DNA from: Deltaproteobacteria bacterium IMCC39524
Lineage (GTDB): Bacteria > Desulfobacterota > Desulfuromonadia > Desulfuromonadales > BM103
Reading direction: 5' to 3'
NCBI GenBank assembly: GCA_029667085.1
Contig: JARUHJ010000004.1
Location: 1 to 64,000 of the forward strand
DNA length: 64,000 nucleotides
This document shows positions 7,831 to 17,025 of this stretch, one piece after another; positions within the stretch are counted from its first letter, which is position 1, and every line of letters begins with the position of its first letter. The position numbers and the translations under genes are program-made. Below the pieces are notes generated by a model. That model was given only the letters and a program-made list of their open reading frames with translations, did not search any database and was not told where the DNA came from.

Positions 7831-10515
7831 TTAATCGACATGGGGGTTTAACTTCTCTGGATCAATCTTCAAATCAGCGATGGCTTTAGCCACCTCGTCA
7901 TTGCTAACCTCGCCGGCATCAGCCAGCTGTTTCAATGTCGCTACCACAATATAACGAGCATCGACTTCAAAGAAGTCACGCAGCCTCTCACGGCTGTCGC
8001 TGCGACCAAAGCCATCTGTTCCCAGGCAATACAAAGGTGCAGGGAACCAGGCTGATACAGCCGCCGGAAGAAGCTTCATATAATCCGAGGCCGCAACAAA
8101 GACACCCTTCTCCTTGGCGAGAAGAGTGCCGACATAGGGGACCTTGGCTTTCTTTTTCGGGTTCAGCAGGTTCCAACGCTCGCACTCAACGCTATCCTGG
8201 TAAAGCTCCTTATAGCTGGTCACACTCCAGACATCAGCAGCAACCGCATACTCCTCTTCCAGGATTTTCTGTGCCTTGATCGTTTCGTTGAGAATGGCAC
8301 CGCTGCCGAGCAAATGTGCCTTGCTTTTGCTCTTTTTCAAGTTCGAGGCTTTGAACTTGTACATGCCCTTGATGATACCTTCGCGCACACCCTTACCCTT
8401 CGGCATCGGCGGCATCAGGTAGGTTTCATTCATCACCGTAAGGTAATAGATCAGGTCCTCCTGATGACAATACATACGGGTCAATCCATCATGAATGATC
8501 ACGGCCAATTCATAAGCAAAGGCCGGGTCATAGGCCTTGATCTTGGTGGGCGTCATCGCCAATACATGACTGTGGCCATCCTGATGCTGCAGACCTTCTC
8601 CGGCGAGGGTGGTTCGACCCGAGGTCGCACCGATCAGGAAGCCCCTGGCGCGGCTGTCGCAAGCCTGCCAGATCTGGTCACCAACCCGCTGGAAACCGAA
8701 CATTGAATAAAAAGTGTAAAAAGGAATAGTCTGTACACCGTTGCTGGAATGGGAGGTTCCCGCGGCGATAAAGCTGGCCATGGAGCCAGCCTCGCTCAAG
8801 CCTTCTTCAAGGATAGCACCGGTTTTCTTCTCGTTGTAATGTAGCAGACTCCCTTTATCGACCGGTTCATAGAGTTGCCCTGCGTGGCTGTAGATACCTG
8901 CCTGTCTGAAGAGTGCTTCCATGCCGAAGGTCCGCGCTTCATCAGGAACAATCGGCACGATCAACTTACCGAGCTCCGGATCACGCAACAGCTTGGCCAG
9001 CAGGTGCACGTAAGCCATGGTCGTTGCCAGTTCACGATCACCTGAGCCATCAAGGTACTCGCGGATCAGACCATCGGTCTGGCAGGCGATCGGCGCCTGG
9101 CCGGAGAATCTTTTCGGCAATGAACCGCCGAGAGCTGCACGCCGCTCCTTGAGATACACCATTTCCGGGCTGTCTTCAGCCGGCTTGTAGAAAGGAGCTT
9201 CGGCAATCTCGCTATCACTGACCGGGATATTGAAGCGGGTGCGGAACTCTTTCAACTCGTCCTCGTTGAGTTTTTTCTGCGAGTGAGTGATGTTTTTTCC
9301 TTCACCAGCTTCTCCGAGACCATAACCCTTGATGGTATGCGCCAGGATTACGGTTGGCTTTTCATCCTGAGAGATTGCATTCTGGTAAGCAGCGTAGACC
9401 TTGTCAGGGTCGTGGCCACCACGGGTCAGGCGTCCCAGTTGCTCGTCACTATAGTTTTCTACTAATTTGAGTAATTCTGGATATTTGCCGAAAAATTTTT
9501 CACGGACATAATCACCTTTTTTCAGAGTGAAGTGCTGCATCTCACCATCAAGGACCTCGTCCATGCGCTTGACCAGCAGGCCCGTATCATCCTTTTCAAG
9601 CAGATGATCCCAGTCGTCGCCCCAGATCACTTTGATGACATTCCAGCCGGCACCACGGAAAGCTGCTTCCAGCTCCTGGATAATCTTGCCATTGCCTCGT
9701 ACAGGGCCGTCCAGGCGCTGCAAGTTGCAGTTGACGACAAAGATCAGGTTGTTGAGCTTCTCCCGTGACGCCAGGGTGATGGCGCCAAGCGATTCGGGTT
9801 CATCCATCTCACCGTCACCGAGCATTGCCCAGACTTTGCGACCGCTTGATTTGCGCAAACCCCGATCAACCAGGTAATGATTGAAACGGGCCTGGTAGAT
9901 CGCAGAGATTGCGGTCAGGCCCATGGAGACCGTCGGAAATTCCCAGAAGTCGGGCATAAGGAAGGGGTGAGGATAAGACGAAAGACCGCCTTCGGGAGCC
10001 AGCTCATTCCGAAAACGACTCAAATCTTCACTGCTGAGGCGCCCTTCGAGAAAGGCCCGTGCATAGGCCCCAGGTGCGGCGTGCCCCTGGAAATAAACCA
10101 TGTCACCGAGAAACTCGTCTGTGCGCCCTCTCCAGAAATGGTTGAAACCAACTTCCCAGAGGGTTGCAACCGAGGCATATGTGGAGATATGGCCACCGAT
10201 ACCGCTGCTCTCGCGATTGGCACGAACCACCATGGCCATGGCGTTCCAGCGGATGATTGACTTGATACGTCGCTCGATCTCACGGTTGCCCGGGAAAACC
10301 GGCTGCTGATTCCTGGGGATGGTGTTGATGTAAGGGGTGTTGGCGGTAAAAGGAACGCTGATCCCCTGCTCCTGAGCCCGCACCTGCAGCAGGCGTAGCA
10401 ACTCCTGGACCCGCTCCTCGCCTTGCGTCTGTAAAACATAGTCGAGTGAATCACGCCACTCGGCATTCTCAATATCGAGTAAAGAATCAGTAATTTTATG
10501 ATCATTTGAAGTCAT
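7831..10515 (-). CDS. aceE: Pyruvate dehydrogenase E1 component, homodimeric type
   Basis: An 894-residue thiamine-diphosphate enzyme that decarboxylates pyruvate and acetylates E2 lipoamide. It is of the large homodimeric (E. coli AceE) type rather than the alpha/beta type. Landmarks are GHAAPGAYARAFLEGR near residue 134, the thiamine-diphosphate motif beginning GDGEMDEPES near residue 229 and ending near NCNLQRLDG, and the C-terminal region with TDGFGRSDSRE. GAGGAG lies just before the ATG at 10515, which defines the start. It heads the aceE-aceF-lpdA-polyferredoxin operon. Aerobic-style PDH next to a polyferredoxin gene in a presumed anaerobe is notable, since such organisms usually rely on pyruvate:ferredoxin oxidoreductase. 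Confidence 0.96.
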   Translation of the reverse strand: MTSNDHKITDSLLDIENAEWRDSLDYVLQTQGEERVQELLRLLQVRAQEQGISVPFTANTPYINTIPRNQQPVFPGNREIERRIKSIIRWNAMAMVVRANRESSGIGGHISTYASVATLWEVGFNHFWRGRTDEFLGDMVYFQGHAAPGAYARAFLEGRLSSEDLSRFRNELAPEGGLSSYPHPFLMPDFWEFPTVSMGLTAISAIYQARFNHYLVDRGLRKSSGRKVWAMLGDGEMDEPESLGAITLASREKLNNLIFVVNCNLQRLDGPVRGNGKIIQELEAAFRGAGWNVIKVIWGDDWDHLLEKDDTGLLVKRMDEVLDGEMQHFTLKKGDYVREKFFGKYPELLKLVENYSDEQLGRLTRGGHDPDKVYAAYQNAISQDEKPTVILAHTIKGYGLGEAGEGKNITHSQKKLNEDELKEFRTRFNIPVSDSEIAEAPFYKPAEDSPEMVYLKERRAALGGSLPKRFSGQAPIACQTDGLIREYLDGSGDRELATTMAYVHLLAKLLRDPELGKLIVPIVPDEARTFGMEALFRQAGIYSHAGQLYEPVDKGSLLHYNEKKTGAILEEGLSEAGSMASFIAAGTSHSSNGVQTIPFYTFYSMFGFQRVGDQIWQACDSRARGFLIGATSGRTTLAGEGLQHQDGHSHVLAMTPTKIKAYDPAFAYELAVIIHDGLTRMYCHQEDLIYYLTVMNETYLMPPMPKGKGVREGIIKGMYKFKASNLKKSKSKAHLLGSGAILNETIKAQKILEEEYAVAADVWSVTSYKELYQDSVECERWNLLNPKKKAKVPYVGTLLAKEKGVFVAASDYMKLLPAAVSAWFPAPLYCLGTDGFGRSDSRERLRDFFEVDARYIVVATLKQLADAGEVSNDEVAKAIADLKIDPEKLNPHVD

Positions 10516-10872
10516 CTGTTCCAACTCCTCATATATAATGAAAGCGTATAAACAGCACGCTATCAATGAAGTAATATTTCAAATTTTTCTACACGTTAAA
10601 ATGTACCTGACATTTGATATTTAGCTACAATTGAAACGCGAAAAAAGGATTTCATTCAAAGCAGATACTGGAACAAAAGCAAAGAGCATCGGACCTACAA
10701 AGGACTTTTTTCTCAATAAGGGCTGTCTCGAAGAAGACTGAGAAAAGAGCGTCTCTGATCGTAGAATGTCCACAAGGATACAGATCGTGGCGATCATAAC
10801 GTTGAGGACTAAACGGCTTTCTATACATCGCCACCAAAAGGAAGGGATATTCCGTCAACGGGGCGGCTGTGG
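10516..10872. other. 357-bp intergenic region upstream of aceE
   Basis: No gene is supported. It contains the aceE ribosome binding site and presumably its promoter in AT-rich sequence. An imperfect dyad (TTTTCTCA and TGAGAAAA, about 10707-10747) could weakly terminate the upstream J-domain gene. I could not identify a known operator for PDH genes. Confidence 0.4.
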
Positions 10873-11481
10873 TTACTCATTTGCTGCCCGCAAACCTTCC
10901 TCACTTGCCTTCCGGCCTTGCGCAGTGTCGTCTGGAAGGTCATGAGCTTCAATCAACTTCTCCGGGCTTAGGGAGCGACTCTGCTCAACCTGATCAACAC
11001 CTTTTGCGGTGATTGACAAATGACCTGTATCGAGACGTTCGACCCACCCCTTTGTCCTGATGTACCACAGATGGAACTCAGTCAATTCGAGAGGCGTGTT
11101 AAGAAGTCGTGAAATTTCAACTTCCCCCAACCCAGGGCTTTTCATGCTGCGCCTTCGTTGAACATACAACAAGGAAAGGATACGCTCACGAGCGACCCTG
11201 TCGTCGCCGAGCTCGGACATATCGCTGGCCACCGACGCAAGCCGCCATTTGCGGTTCCAGTAATCTCTATACTTTACGTCATATCCGGCGCGGGTTTCAG
11301 GATCTATAAGTATCTGGTGGGCTTCAATGATCTGAATGAATCGGTCTTTGTTCGTTAAGTTGTTGTGATCAGGGTGGAATTTCTGGGCCAGATGCCGAAA
11401 TACGCGTTCAATGGTTTCGGCATCAGCATTGGAACTCAATTGCAGCAACTCGTAGTAATCAACAAACTCATTTGCGCCCAT
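10873..11481 (-). CDS. J-domain (DnaJ-like) protein with winged-helix-like C-terminus
   Basis: A 202-residue protein whose first 70 residues form a J domain: YYELLQLSSNADAETIERVF, then the essential HPD tripeptide in QKFHPDHN, then the helix IDPETRAGYD. J domains stimulate the ATPase of DnaK. The Gly/Phe and Cys-rich zinc domains of DnaJ itself are absent. Residues about 105-175 (YVQRRRSMKSPGLGEVEISRL through GHLSITAKGVDQVEQ, in separate parts) read like a winged helix, which could contact DNA or a client protein. It lies upstream of aceE on the same strand, 357 bases away. A specialised co-chaperone is the best call; the partner is unknown. Confidence 0.75.
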   Translation of the reverse strand: MGANEFVDYYELLQLSSNADAETIERVFRHLAQKFHPDHNNLTNKDRFIQIIEAHQILIDPETRAGYDVKYRDYWNRKWRLASVASDMSELGDDRVARERILSLLYVQRRRSMKSPGLGEVEISRLLNTPLELTEFHLWYIRTKGWVERLDTGHLSITAKGVDQVEQSRSLSPEKLIEAHDLPDDTAQGRKASEEGLRAANE

Positions 11482-11843
11482 AATGAGGACCTCTTAAATT
11501 TTTCGCTTTTATCCCATTAGAAGGGGATTCATTTACACTCGATGAAAATGTCTCCGGTTGAGACGAGTGTCGCTATTTTAGCTACGCAACGAACCAGCAA
11601 CAAAGTCTTTATTTAATTTTAATTTTATACCATCAATACATGACCAAACAAGTCATCTATTGGTTATATGTTGCTAATTTGTAACAGCTGGATTAACAGA
11701 TCAGCTCAACTGGACGTTTAAATTCAGACCTTTTGGTGTAAACAAGAACGGCCACCCAGAATTGCTACAGGTGGCCAGATGAAAGTTGCAGACGATCAGG
11801 TTGAACCGAACCACCAGATCTGACTATACCCACAAAAGCGGGC
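11482..11843. other. 362-bp intergenic region
   Basis: No gene is supported. It holds the J-domain gene promoter and the hairpin terminator of the small leftward gene (11750-11776). The rest is AT-rich and without clear structure. Confidence 0.4.
11750..11776 (-). terminator. Hairpin terminator of the GGCCACCTG type
   Basis: Perfect 7-bp stem GGCCACC / GGTGGCC with a 13-nt loop, 68 bases after the stop of the small leftward gene. On the minus strand it is followed by GTTCTTGTTT. It shares its stem with hairpins at 1714 and 24014. Confidence 0.55.
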
Positions 11844-12101
11844 TTACTCATTATCTTGATATTCAAGGGAACTTGATCCGCCAACCATCATATTGCCAAG
11901 CTTGTCCTTATCCTCACCCTCAATCTCTTCCCAGCCGCAAGTTTCTTCCGACTGGTCCAAAAGGCCCAACCAGGTCAACTCAGGAATCAAGCAATGACTG
12001 TCTGTTTCAAGGTGAATCTGCCCGGTGTGCTCAGGTTCGACAAGTTCCCACTCATCAGGGACTTCCAACCATCTTTCAACTACAACCTTGATTGTTTTCA
12101 T
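11844..12101 (-). CDS. Small acidic hypothetical protein
   Basis: An 85-residue acidic protein with no family I recognise. It starts MKTIKVVVERWLEVPDEWEL and is rich in Glu and Asp, with no signal peptide, membrane helix or Cys cluster. I chose the ATG at 12101 because GGGAG lies 7 bases upstream; an ATG two codons earlier is too close to it. It is flanked by ilvD (77 bases downstream of that gene's stop) on the same strand and followed by its own hairpin terminator, so it may be the last member of the ilv transcript. The ribosome binding site, terminator and amino-acid composition support a real gene. Confidence 0.55.
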   Translation of the reverse strand: MKTIKVVVERWLEVPDEWELVEPEHTGQIHLETDSHCLIPELTWLGLLDQSEETCGWEEIEGEDKDKLGNMMVGGSSSLEYQDNE

Positions 12102-12177
12102 ATGCATTCTCCCTTGAGCACTAAGTATCCGGCCGCCCTGATATTCATTAAAAACGGGTGAATTCTAAAAACAACTG

Positions 12178-13881
12178 TCAACTGGTCACAGCGCCACAAG
12201 ACGAGGAAGAGACCAGCTTGGCATATTTAGCCAGAACACCGCGAGCATAACGAATCTCGGGAGCCTGCCACTGCGCCAAGCGCTTGCTGATTTCCTCATC
12301 CTCAAGCATGAGGTTCAGCTCGCCATGGCCGAGGTCGATAGTAATCATATCCCCCTCTTGAACGAGTGCGATAAGTCCTCCGACCTGAGCTTCCGGAGCT
12401 ACGTGACCAATCATAATGCCGTGGGTGCCGCCGGAGAAACGGCCATCGGTAACCAGTGCGACATCCTTACCGAGTCCCGCCCCCATTAAAGCCGCCGAGG
12501 GGGATAGCATCTCGCGCATGCCGGGGCCACCTTTAGGGCCCTCATAACGGATAACGACAACATCTCCGGCATTGATCTTTCCTGCAAGGATGGCTTCGAG
12601 AGCTTCTTCCTCACGCTCAAACACCCGTGCCGGCCCGAAAAATTGAGTCATCTCCTTACCACTGAGCTTTATCACACAGCCCTCGGAGGCAAGATTGCCA
12701 CGTAAGACACGGATATGGCGATTGGGTGGTGCGTAAGGATGTTCCGGGCTGTAAATGACGTCCTGATTTTCGGGTCTTAGCGGTGCATCGGCGAGGTTTT
12801 CTGCCAGGGTTTTCCCGGTCACTGTCATGCAATCACCATGCAGATAACCGGCTTCAAGCAAGGTCTTCATCACCATCGGCAAACCGCCGATCTTGTGTAG
12901 GTCATTCATCACGTATTGACCGAAGGGCTTGAAGTCACCGATCAGCGGGACAGTGCTTGTAATCTCTTCGATATCCGCAAGGGTTAACGCGACTCCTGCT
13001 TCATGAGCGAGGGCCAGAATGTGCAAAACCGCGTTGGTCGAGCCACCGAGAGCCCAGGCCACCGTCAGGGCATTTTCAAACGCCTCGCGGGTCATAATGT
13101 CTCGGGCACTGATACCGGACTCCAGCAGACCAACCACGGCTTGGGCGACTCGGGCACAATCTTCACGTTTTTCTACAGAGATCTGGTTGCCTTCATCAAC
13201 AGCAAGATTGGAAGCAGAGCCGGGCAGGCTCATACCGAGAGCTTCGATGGCCGAAGCCATGGTGTTGGCCGTGTACATACCTGCGCATGAACCGGCACCG
13301 GGACATGAATGACATTCAACCGCATGCAATTCTTCAGCATCGATTTTACCGGCACAGTAAGCACCGACCGCCTCAAACGCGCTGACGATATTGAGAGCCC
13401 TGCCGTGGTATTCACCAGGTAGGATACTGCCGCCGTAGAGGGTCAGGCCGATCAGGTTGTTGCGAGCGATCGGCATCAGTGCAGCGGGAATGGTTTTATC
13501 ACAACCGGAGAGGGTGATCACGGCATCCACCCGGTAACCTTCGGTCATCAGTTCGATACTGTCGGCGATCACCTCGCGGCTCACCAACGAATATTTCATC
13601 GCTTCGGTGCCCATGGAGATGCCATCAGAGACGACCGGAGTGCCAAAGATAATCGCCTTGCCGCCCGCGACTTCGATGGCCTTCTGGACGATGTCACCGA
13701 GCGCCCGAACGTGATCATTGCAAGGCGTACCGTTGGTGTATGGCACAGCCAAAGCAATGATCGGTTTATCAAAATCCTCATCGGTAAAACGAACCGCGCG
13801 CAGCATGGTCCTCGCAGCGGTCCGTTCAACCCACTTTGCACCGTCCTTACGACCGGTTATTTCTTCGCTGCGACGTTTCAT
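12178..13881 (-). CDS. ilvD: Dihydroxy-acid dehydratase
   Basis: A 567-residue Fe-S dehydratase converting 2,3-dihydroxy-isovalerate and its isoleucine homologue to the 2-keto acids. The three conserved cluster cysteines are visible: TPCNDHV near residue 54, SGCDKTIPA near residue 125 and [18 protein letters not shown] near residue 195. The TPCN form of the first motif resembles the [2Fe-2S] branch of the family more than the GNCN form of E. coli; that is inference. The start is the ATG at 13881 with GAGG 8 bases upstream; a GTG at 13893 would overlap the ilvN stop by 4 bases. It follows ilvB and ilvN in the same operon. ilvC is not in the window. Confidence 0.95.
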   Translation of the reverse strand: MKRRSEEITGRKDGAKWVERTAARTMLRAVRFTDEDFDKPIIALAVPYTNGTPCNDHVRALGDIVQKAIEVAGGKAIIFGTPVVSDGISMGTEAMKYSLVSREVIADSIELMTEGYRVDAVITLSGCDKTIPAALMPIARNNLIGLTLYGGSILPGEYHGRALNIVSAFEAVGAYCAGKIDAEELHAVECHSCPGAGSCAGMYTANTMASAIEALGMSLPGSASNLAVDEGNQISVEKREDCARVAQAVVGLLESGISARDIMTREAFENALTVAWALGGSTNAVLHILALAHEAGVALTLADIEEITSTVPLIGDFKPFGQYVMNDLHKIGGLPMVMKTLLEAGYLHGDCMTVTGKTLAENLADAPLRPENQDVIYSPEHPYAPPNRHIRVLRGNLASEGCVIKLSGKEMTQFFGPARVFEREEEALEAILAGKINAGDVVVIRYEGPKGGPGMREMLSPSAALMGAGLGKDVALVTDGRFSGGTHGIMIGHVAPEAQVGGLIALVQEGDMITIDLGHGELNLMLEDEEISKRLAQWQAPEIRYARGVLAKYAKLVSSSSCGAVTS

Positions 13882-13889
13882 CGACTGCC

Positions 13890-14375
13890 TCACTTATCCA
13901 TTGCTGTTACACCGGTCCTTGCTATTTCAATAAAATGTTCCGAGCCAACATCCTTCAAGAAACTGTCGATCCGCTCCGTTGGCCCTGCTATCTGAACGAT
14001 GTAGATATCGTGTGGCTGAGCATCGAGGATTTCAATCTGGTATTTCTTCTGCAGCTTTTCCAAAGTTTTCTTCTCGAGCTCGAACTTGATGACCGCAACT
14101 TCGCGCCAATAACTCTGCTCGCGATCCAGCTCCTTGGCCCGGATCACTTCGGTAAATTTTTCCAGCTGCCGTATGACCTGCAACACCTTGGCCTCATCAT
14201 CTTCACGCAAGGTGATGGTCATGCGGCTGACTCCCGCAGCCTTGGCCTTACAAACCGTCAAGGTGTCAACGTTGTACATCTTGCGTCGAATCATCATAGA
14301 GATTTTGTTGAGAGTGCCCGGCTTATCTTGAACGAAGGCCAGAATGGCCCTTCTTTTCATTTTTTTAACTGTCAT
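13890..14375 (-). CDS. ilvN: Acetolactate synthase small (regulatory) subunit
   Basis: A 161-residue regulatory subunit of acetohydroxyacid synthase. An ACT domain fills residues about 8-80 ([27 protein letters not shown]) and a C-terminal ALS small-subunit domain follows. It confers valine feedback inhibition on IlvB. It lies 27 bases downstream of ilvB and its stop is next to the ilvD start, so the three genes form one transcript. Length is typical of the IlvN/IlvH family. Confidence 0.93.
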   Translation of the reverse strand: MTVKKMKRRAILAFVQDKPGTLNKISMMIRRKMYNVDTLTVCKAKAAGVSRMTITLREDDEAKVLQVIRQLEKFTEVIRAKELDREQSYWREVAVIKFELEKKTLEKLQKKYQIEILDAQPHDIYIVQIAGPTERIDSFLKDVGSEHFIEIARTGVTAMDK

Positions 14376-14402
14376 TTTATATCCCCGTAAAAAGCATCAA
14401 GC

Positions 14403-16133
14403 TTAAGATTTAGGCCGCGATACGATCATGTCTCCAAAGCCACCTCCGGAAGGGATCATCGGCAGGATCACTTCAGAAGGGTCGCAGACAAACTCGAGGA
14501 GGTAAGCCCCGTTGTGATCGATAGCGGTACGAATCGCCGCATCGACCTGGTCAAGCTCGGTGACCTTCTGATAAGGCAGATTATAAGCCTTGGCAATGAA
14601 TTCATAATTCGGACTGATCATCGGTGTGCCAGCGTAACGGCCGTCAAAGAAAAGGGTCTGCCACTGACGAACCATTCCAAGGTAGCCATTATTCAGGATC
14701 ATGATTTTGACATCTGTGTCGTGTTCCATGATGGTACAGAGTTCCTGGATATTCATCTGGAAACCACCGTCGCCACTGATCGACCAGACCCGTTCGTCAG
14801 GTCTTGCCAGTTTAGCCCCGATCGCCATCGGCAAAGAACAACCCATCGTGCCGGCACCACCGGAGGTGAACCAACTGTTATTGGTCTGGAAGTTGTAGTA
14901 ACGCGCTGACATCATCTGGTGCTGACCGACATCGGGCACAATGATGTCTTTGCCTTCGGTAATATCTGACAAACGTCGGATGATGGTCTTCATCAGGAGC
15001 TTGCCGCCATCACCAACACCTGCGGCGACCTCGGCCTCAACCTCAGCAACGGTTTCCTGGCGATTCGTCTCGATTTCCTTCAACCAGCGGCGGCGTGGTT
15101 TGGAGACCAACTCCGGGTCATGCAACATGACATGCAGGGTCCGGGCGACATCGGCGTTAATAGGAACCGTTGTAGCGACATTTTTGTCGAGTTCGGAGGG
15201 ATCGATCTCCACGTGAATGACATCGGCATTCTTGGCGTACTCATTCAGTTTACCGGTCACGCGGTCGTCAAACCGCATACCGAAACTGATGATCAGATCG
15301 GCGTTCATAATGGCACGATTCGCTTCAACCGTACCGTGCATCCCCATCATTCCCAGGCTCAGAGGATGATCAACCGGCATTGCCGACAGACCATGCAGGG
15401 TAAAGGCAACCGGGATATTGGTTTTTTCTGCAAACTCCTGAAGCATTGCGCCAGCATTGCTGGAGATGACGCCGTGCCCGCAGAACATGACCGGTCGCTC
15501 ACTGCGATTCATCATCTCGATCGCCTGGTGAACAACTTCTCGCTCCGGCGAGGGATGGTAGTAAAAACCAGGAAGTTTCGGCCGAAAGGTTTTCGGGTTG
15601 AACGAATAGTTCTCATCAACACTTTGGATCTGTACATCTTTGGGAAGATCGATAACGACCGGGCCAAAACGTCCGGTCGTCGCAACGTAGAAGGCCTCGT
15701 GAACTGTTTTTTCGACCTCTTCAGTGGTCAACGGCATGTAGGTTTGCTTGCAGATCGGCATCATGACGCCAACCACATCACTTTCCTGAAAAGCATCCGT
15801 GGCGATAACACCTGTTGCGACCTGACCGGTGATTGAGACCATCGCCACGGAATCCATATGTGCATCTGCGATTCCGGTGACCAGGTTCATGGCTCCCGGT
15901 CCGGAGGTTGCCATACAGACACCGATTTGTGGCGTGTCGGTCGAAAGTGATGCGCGCGACAGGCCCTGGGCCATGAAAGTCGCGCCCTGCTCGTGACGAG
16001 GCATAACAAAAGTGAAAAGCTTCTGCTTTTCCATTTCATCAAAGATCGGCATGATCGCGCCGCCCGTGTAGCCAAAGATGTATTTCACACCTTTGGCATG
16101 CAATGCCCTTAAAACCAGTTCTGTTCCTTTCAT
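14403..16133 (-). CDS. ilvB: Acetolactate synthase large (catalytic) subunit
   Basis: A 576-residue thiamine-diphosphate enzyme that condenses two pyruvates, or pyruvate and 2-ketobutyrate, as the first common step of branched-chain amino acid synthesis. It has the N-terminal TPP pyrimidine-domain glutamate (RHEQGATFMAQG near residue 48), the central FAD-binding domain and the C-terminal metal/TPP motif starting GDGGFQMNIQEL and ending ILNNGYLG near residue 455. It heads ilvB-ilvN-ilvD. The 247 bases upstream hold a palindromic element (16209-16365) and a TATAAT box near 16170, so it may have its own promoter rather than depend on leuCD. Confidence 0.95.
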   Translation of the reverse strand: MKGTELVLRALHAKGVKYIFGYTGGAIMPIFDEMEKQKLFTFVMPRHEQGATFMAQGLSRASLSTDTPQIGVCMATSGPGAMNLVTGIADAHMDSVAMVSITGQVATGVIATDAFQESDVVGVMMPICKQTYMPLTTEEVEKTVHEAFYVATTGRFGPVVIDLPKDVQIQSVDENYSFNPKTFRPKLPGFYYHPSPEREVVHQAIEMMNRSERPVMFCGHGVISSNAGAMLQEFAEKTNIPVAFTLHGLSAMPVDHPLSLGMMGMHGTVEANRAIMNADLIISFGMRFDDRVTGKLNEYAKNADVIHVEIDPSELDKNVATTVPINADVARTLHVMLHDPELVSKPRRRWLKEIETNRQETVAEVEAEVAAGVGDGGKLLMKTIIRRLSDITEGKDIIVPDVGQHQMMSARYYNFQTNNSWFTSGGAGTMGCSLPMAIGAKLARPDERVWSISGDGGFQMNIQELCTIMEHDTDVKIMILNNGYLGMVRQWQTLFFDGRYAGTPMISPNYEFIAKAYNLPYQKVTELDQVDAAIRTAIDHNGAYLLEFVCDPSEVILPMIPSGGGFGDMIVSRPKS

Positions 16134-16208
16134 TGCGACCTCTTCTGTTGGGGTACTGTTTATGTCTCTTATTATAAAATACAGACTATAAAATCATTTT
16201 ATGGATCT

Positions 16209-16365
16209 AAACCATTAATTTGCCGCAGATAAAATCTGATCAACGCGGATAAATTCAAAAGCTAACCACTTATGACATTAACCAAAGCCCAAAACTTTAG
16301 GCTTTATTTGTTTTTCATCTTCTTACATCAGATTTTATCTGCGGCAAACAAGACCTTAATGGTTT
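16209..16365. repeat. MITE-like palindromic element between leuD and ilvB
   Basis: The left arm (16209-16240, AAACCATTAATTTGCCGCAG then ATAAAATCTGAT) is the exact reverse complement of the right arm (16327-16365) except for a 7-nt insertion (caagacc) in the right arm. The arms are separated by 86 nt that contain a smaller dyad (AAAGCC / GGCTTT). The arms resemble dispersed CGCAGATAAA-type repeats seen in related genomes. No coding sequence is inside. Confidence 0.75.
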
Positions 16366-16380
16366 TATTGTTTTTTTGGG

Positions 16381-17022
16381 CTATGAACCGAACAACCAAG
16401 GCTCCTCGACTCTCTTCTTTGCCTCGAAACCTTTGATCGCTTCGACATGCTGCAAGGTCAGACTGATGTCATCCAACCCCTTCAACAGACATTCTTTGCG
16501 GAACGCATCCACCGCAAACTCGAAAGCTTCACCGGAGGGCGTTATCACTTGCTGCTTCTCAAGGTCAACGATCAAGCGGTAGCCAGGAGTCGCTTCAACT
16601 TCATCGAACAGACGAGCGACCGTTTCGGCAGGGAGAACAACCGGAAGGATACTGTTCTTGGAACAGTTGTTGGCAAAAATTTCTGCAAAGCTCGGGGCAA
16701 TCACAGCCCTGAAGCCATAATCGAAAAGAGCCCAAGGAGCATGCTCACGCGACGAACCGCAGCCAAAATTATCACGCGTCAACAGGATTTCTGCGCCCTG
16801 ATAGCGAGGCTGATTGAGCACGAAATCAGTTTTGAGAGGACGCTGACTGCAATCCATATCGAGCTCACCATGATCGAGGTAGCGCCACTCGTCAAAGAGG
16901 TTCGGGCCGAAACCGGTGCGTTTGATCGACTTGAGAAACTGCTTCGGGATGATGGCGTCGGTATCAACATTGGAGCGATCCAGAGGAGCAACCAATCCAT
17001 TCAATCTACAAAAGGTATCCAT
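16381..17022 (-). CDS. leuD: 3-isopropylmalate dehydratase small subunit
   Basis: A 213-residue small subunit of isopropylmalate isomerase, the aconitase-like swivel domain. It begins with the family pattern [20 protein letters not shown] and contains [15 protein letters not shown] near residue 86, which closes the active site over the LeuC cluster. Length matches the E. coli-type LeuD (about 200 residues) rather than the short 160-residue archaeal type. It begins 3 bases after leuC ends, so the two subunits are translationally coupled. Confidence 0.96.
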   Translation of the reverse strand: MDTFCRLNGLVAPLDRSNVDTDAIIPKQFLKSIKRTGFGPNLFDEWRYLDHGELDMDCSQRPLKTDFVLNQPRYQGAEILLTRDNFGCGSSREHAPWALFDYGFRAVIAPSFAEIFANNCSKNSILPVVLPAETVARLFDEVEATPGYRLIVDLEKQQVITPSGEAFEFAVDAFRKECLLKGLDDISLTLQHVEAIKGFEAKKRVEEPWLFGS

Positions 17023-17025
17023 GGG

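Noticed and set aside
10652-10858. 68-codon minus-strand frame between the J-domain gene and aceE
   Set aside because: No ribosome binding site, unusual composition, no family match by eye.
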